The notes beneath the pieces are model-generated. The model worked only from the letters and a program-made list of their open reading frames with translations. It ran no database searches and was not told where the DNA came from. From contig WUAJ01000120.1 of assembly GCA_009827215.1 (NCBI GenBank), positions 1 to 7,254 of the forward strand: 7,254 bases of DNA, written 5' to 3'. The position numbers and the translations under genes were made by a program. Source of the DNA: Phycisphaeraceae bacterium. GTDB lineage: Bacteria > Planctomycetota > Phycisphaerae > Phycisphaerales > UBA1924. Positions within the stretch are counted from its first letter, which is position 1. Each line of letters starts with the position of its first letter. Positions 5,597 to 7,254 of this stretch are shown here, in pieces.

Positions 5597-7072
5597 CTTG
5601 ACTTCAAATATCAGTAGCTGTTCACATCGCTCGGCGGCAACAAGAAGTAGGTACTTGCCATCATGCTCTATGAACTTCAGTCCCTCTGGATAACATGCCG
5701 AGTCAAGCTCGACGACATCAAGAATCTCAGGATCTTTGGGGTTGGTCAAGTCATACATAAACACCATGTGGGCTCTCTCGAGACCAACGAATCCAAGAAC
5801 TCGATCACCCAGGTAACCAATCGCAAGCCCTTCAGGTTCAGGTCCGCTCCGATCGCTTCTTGAATCGCCATGGTTGTAGAGGTCGGGATTGAGTAGTGCG
5901 CTGACCACTTCGAGTTGCTCTTGAGATTCCCAGATTTGATTTCCAGTGCTGGCGTCGAGGATCGAGATCCCTCTGGCGCCGAGAGTGGTTGGGACATCAA
6001 TATCGCCGTCGCTATCGGTATCGCCGTCGATGGTCGATATGCGGAGCTTGCGGATCACCTCAAGTTGATCTGATGGAAGTTTGCCGATCAACTCCTCAGC
6101 ACTTTGCATGTCGAGCATGCCAAGAGCCAATGCTTTGCCAAACTCGATGACATCATCATCATCGCCTTCCCCTTCGTTGGCGAGCAAAAGGTACTCCCCA
6201 CCGTTACTCTCGAACCTGACGATTGTGTCGGGTTGATAGAGCATCTCGATTCCTAGATTTGGAAAGAGCATCGCGGCCTCATTGTCAAGCGGATCGAGCG
6301 GCGCTTTGGATACACCTAAGTTGAGTATGTTGGTCCAGCTCGTTAAGTTGAAATCGAAATACGCGAGTCCATTGTTTTCCTGTAGGCTCACCCAAACCCC
6401 CTCTTCGGAAGGAGCTAGGTACTCAGGTTCAACATCGAGTTCAGGATGATCAGCGTTGCGTTTGGATATGCGTAGCGTGTCATGGAGCGGGCGTTGACCA
6501 GTGAGGTCGTAGTAGTTTAGTTCAATCTCACCTGACAAAAGCGAATCTCTGCTGGCTTGTGAGAGTTCAATAATGCCAAGTCCTCCGCGATGGTCCCCAG
6601 ATTGACCGGCCTCGCACTCATTCGCAATCAGGACTTTGCTCCCATTGGGGGTAAACATCACACAATCTGGGTGATAGCCAATCTCCATTGTTCTGATGGT
6701 TTCAAAGGAATCGGTGTCAAAGAACTGGAGCACGCCTTGCTTCGAGATTCGATCTTCTAGAGGGGGGATCCAAGAAATAACACCAAACCGACGCCCGATG
6801 GGGTCGATGTCGATGGAGGTGGGTTCCCATGGAGCAGAGTTTTCAGGCGCGTAGTTGGAGGGGTGCTGAGTGAGTATCTGTTGAGTATCGAGAGAGTAAA
6901 TGCTTGTGCCGTCTGCACCTATCACGAATATATTGTGCCGTGAATGGTCATAGGCGAGTATCTCCGCCCCTCGATCGAGAGTGACTGATGCAACTGGATG
7001 GAATGAAAAGTCAGCGGTCGCGACAGCGATACAACTGATAGTGAGTATGTGAGTTATGGTTAAAATGAACAT
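5588..7072 (-). CDS. Choice-of-anchor I family secreted protein (beta-propeller-like), no C-terminal anchor
   Basis: Exported 494-residue protein of a widespread family of unknown biochemical role, predicted to fold as a beta-propeller. Residues 1-20 are a signal peptide ending AVATA. Family landmarks in order: RGAEILAYDHSRHNIFVIG (34-52), GYHPDCVMFTPNGSKVLIAN (132-151), DVEPEYLAPSEEGVWVSLQE (213-232) then NNGLAYFD, YLLLANEGEGDDDD (294-307), GARGISILDASTG (365-377), QIWESQEQLE (379-388), PEPEGLAIG (411-419), GFVGLERAHMVFMYDLTNP (427-445) and YPEGLKFI (461-468). The last strand ends LLIFEVKKN, with no LPXTG, PEP-CTERM, dockerin or type IX tail. IDGDTDSDGDIDVP (348-361) resembles a calcium-binding Asp loop. 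The start at 7072 lacks a strong ribosome-binding site; it is chosen because it begins the signal peptide. Upstream, a terminator separates it from the initiator tRNA, so it needs its own promoter within 7073-7150; I see none that is convincing. Confidence 0.9.
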   Translation of the reverse strand: MFILTITHILTISCIAVATADFSFHPVASVTLDRGAEILAYDHSRHNIFVIGADGTSIYSLDTQQILTQHPSNYAPENSAPWEPTSIDIDPIGRRFGVISWIPPLEDRISKQGVLQFFDTDSFETIRTMEIGYHPDCVMFTPNGSKVLIANECEAGQSGDHRGGLGIIELSQASRDSLLSGEIELNYYDLTGQRPLHDTLRISKRNADHPELDVEPEYLAPSEEGVWVSLQENNGLAYFDFNLTSWTNILNLGVSKAPLDPLDNEAAMLFPNLGIEMLYQPDTIVRFESNGGEYLLLANEGEGDDDDVIEFGKALALGMLDMQSAEELIGKLPSDQLEVIRKLRISTIDGDTDSDGDIDVPTTLGARGISILDASTGNQIWESQEQLEVVSALLNPDLYNHGDSRSDRSGPEPEGLAIGYLGDRVLGFVGLERAHMVFMYDLTNPKDPEILDVVELDSACYPEGLKFIEHDGKYLLLVAAERCEQLLIFEVKKN

Positions 7073-7087
7073 GAGTAGTTCTCGAAA

Positions 7088-7101
7088 GTGCTATGCAGCA
7101 C
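7088..7101. repeat. Small inverted repeat upstream of the choice-of-anchor I gene
   Basis: GTGCT and AGCAC flank ATGC, a 5-bp stem with a 4-nt loop, 15 nt upstream of the start codon at 7072. It could be a leader hairpin or a binding site. It is short enough to be chance. Confidence 0.25.
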
Positions 7102-7150
7102 AGATTTGAACACTACCAACATCAAATGGACTGAACTGTTAAAGGGTAAA

Positions 7151-7181
7151 TAAAAAAACACTGCGATCAAAGCCGCAGTGT
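7151..7181 (-). terminator. Rho-independent terminator downstream of the initiator tRNA
   Basis: Read on the minus strand, ACACTGCG (7181-7174) pairs with CGCAGTGT (7165-7158) around the loop GCTTTGAT. It is followed directly by a run of Ts (complement of the A-tract 7152-7157) and an A/T-rich stretch. It lies 20 nt past the tRNA 3' end. The opposite orientation has no U-tract, so it serves the minus strand. Confidence 0.9.
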
Positions 7182-7201
7182 CTATTGAATTATCTGTGAA
7201 A

Positions 7202-7254
7202 TAGCGGGGGCTGGATTTGAACCAACGACCTCCGGGTTATGAGCCCGACGAGCT
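7202..7254 (-). tRNA. tRNA-fMet (CAT anticodon), 5' part outside window
   Basis: The complement gives the 3' portion of an initiator tRNA. The end of the D arm (AGCTCG) is followed by TCGGG-CTCATAA-CCCGG, an anticodon stem with the three consecutive G-C pairs that mark initiators; the anticodon is at 7241-7239. The T arm is GTTGG-TTCAAAT-CCAGC. The acceptor 3' strand is CCCCGC, then T at position 72 and discriminator A. It closely parallels the bacterial initiator sequence. The 5' half, and so the mismatch at 1-72, cannot be checked here. CCA is not encoded. Confidence 0.93.

Noticed and set aside
1960..7201. Integrated element between the two tRNA genes
   Set aside because: No integrase, transposase or repeated tRNA 3' end was seen, so it is kept only as a low-interest question.
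1..7254. CRISPR array, insertion sequence, phage or toxin-antitoxin locus
   Set aside because: No regularly spaced repeats, terminal inverted repeats with a transposase, phage genes or small toxin-antitoxin pair could be found on either strand.

Overview
The window looks like chromosomal DNA of a planctomycete, most likely class Phycisphaerae. This is inferred from the style of the exported proteins. One ends in a tandem 'DFTGEG..NFLDVSAFL' dockerin-like module finishing in Gly-Cys-Pro. One ends in a Pro-Thr-Pro / hydrophobic / RRRR sorting tail. One is a large pseudopilin-like protein that starts 'AFTLIELLVVI' and has an FLFADGHV motif near its C-terminus. No species can be named from the sequence alone.

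Left part (1-1702, minus strand): a tightly spaced pair of membrane-transport genes. The upstream gene is an OppF/DppF-type peptide ABC transporter ATPase (818-1702). It is followed after 3 nt by a ThrE-family (DUF1212) threonine/serine exporter whose 3' end runs off the window (1-814). That exporter frame has no stop inside the window and is easily overlooked, but its translation is a clear family match. Divergent from this pair is a tRNA-Phe(GAA) gene (1888-1960) with a readable sigma70-like promoter and a strong hairpin terminator.

Middle part (2033-5535): a cluster of secretion-related genes. On the minus strand a pseudopilin-like gene (3567-4595) lies 64 nt upstream of a large secreted protein with a lamin-tail-like N-terminal domain and dockerin-like C-terminal modules (2033-3502). 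Divergently, across a 283-bp gap, is a small secreted protein (4879-5535) that also begins with a lamin-tail-like domain but carries a PEP-CTERM-like tail and is followed by a rho-independent terminator.

Right part (5588-7254, minus strand): a secreted beta-propeller-like protein of the choice-of-anchor I family (5588-7072) that has no visible C-terminal anchor. It is preceded by a terminator and a partial initiator tRNA-Met (7202-7254).

All four protein genes between the two tRNAs encode proteins with export signals. I see no transposase, integrase, CRISPR array, toxin-antitoxin pair or phage gene. I did not find a clearly new system. The points most worth following are the two lamin-tail-like proteins with different sorting tails flanking a pseudopilin gene, and the anchorless choice-of-anchor I protein.
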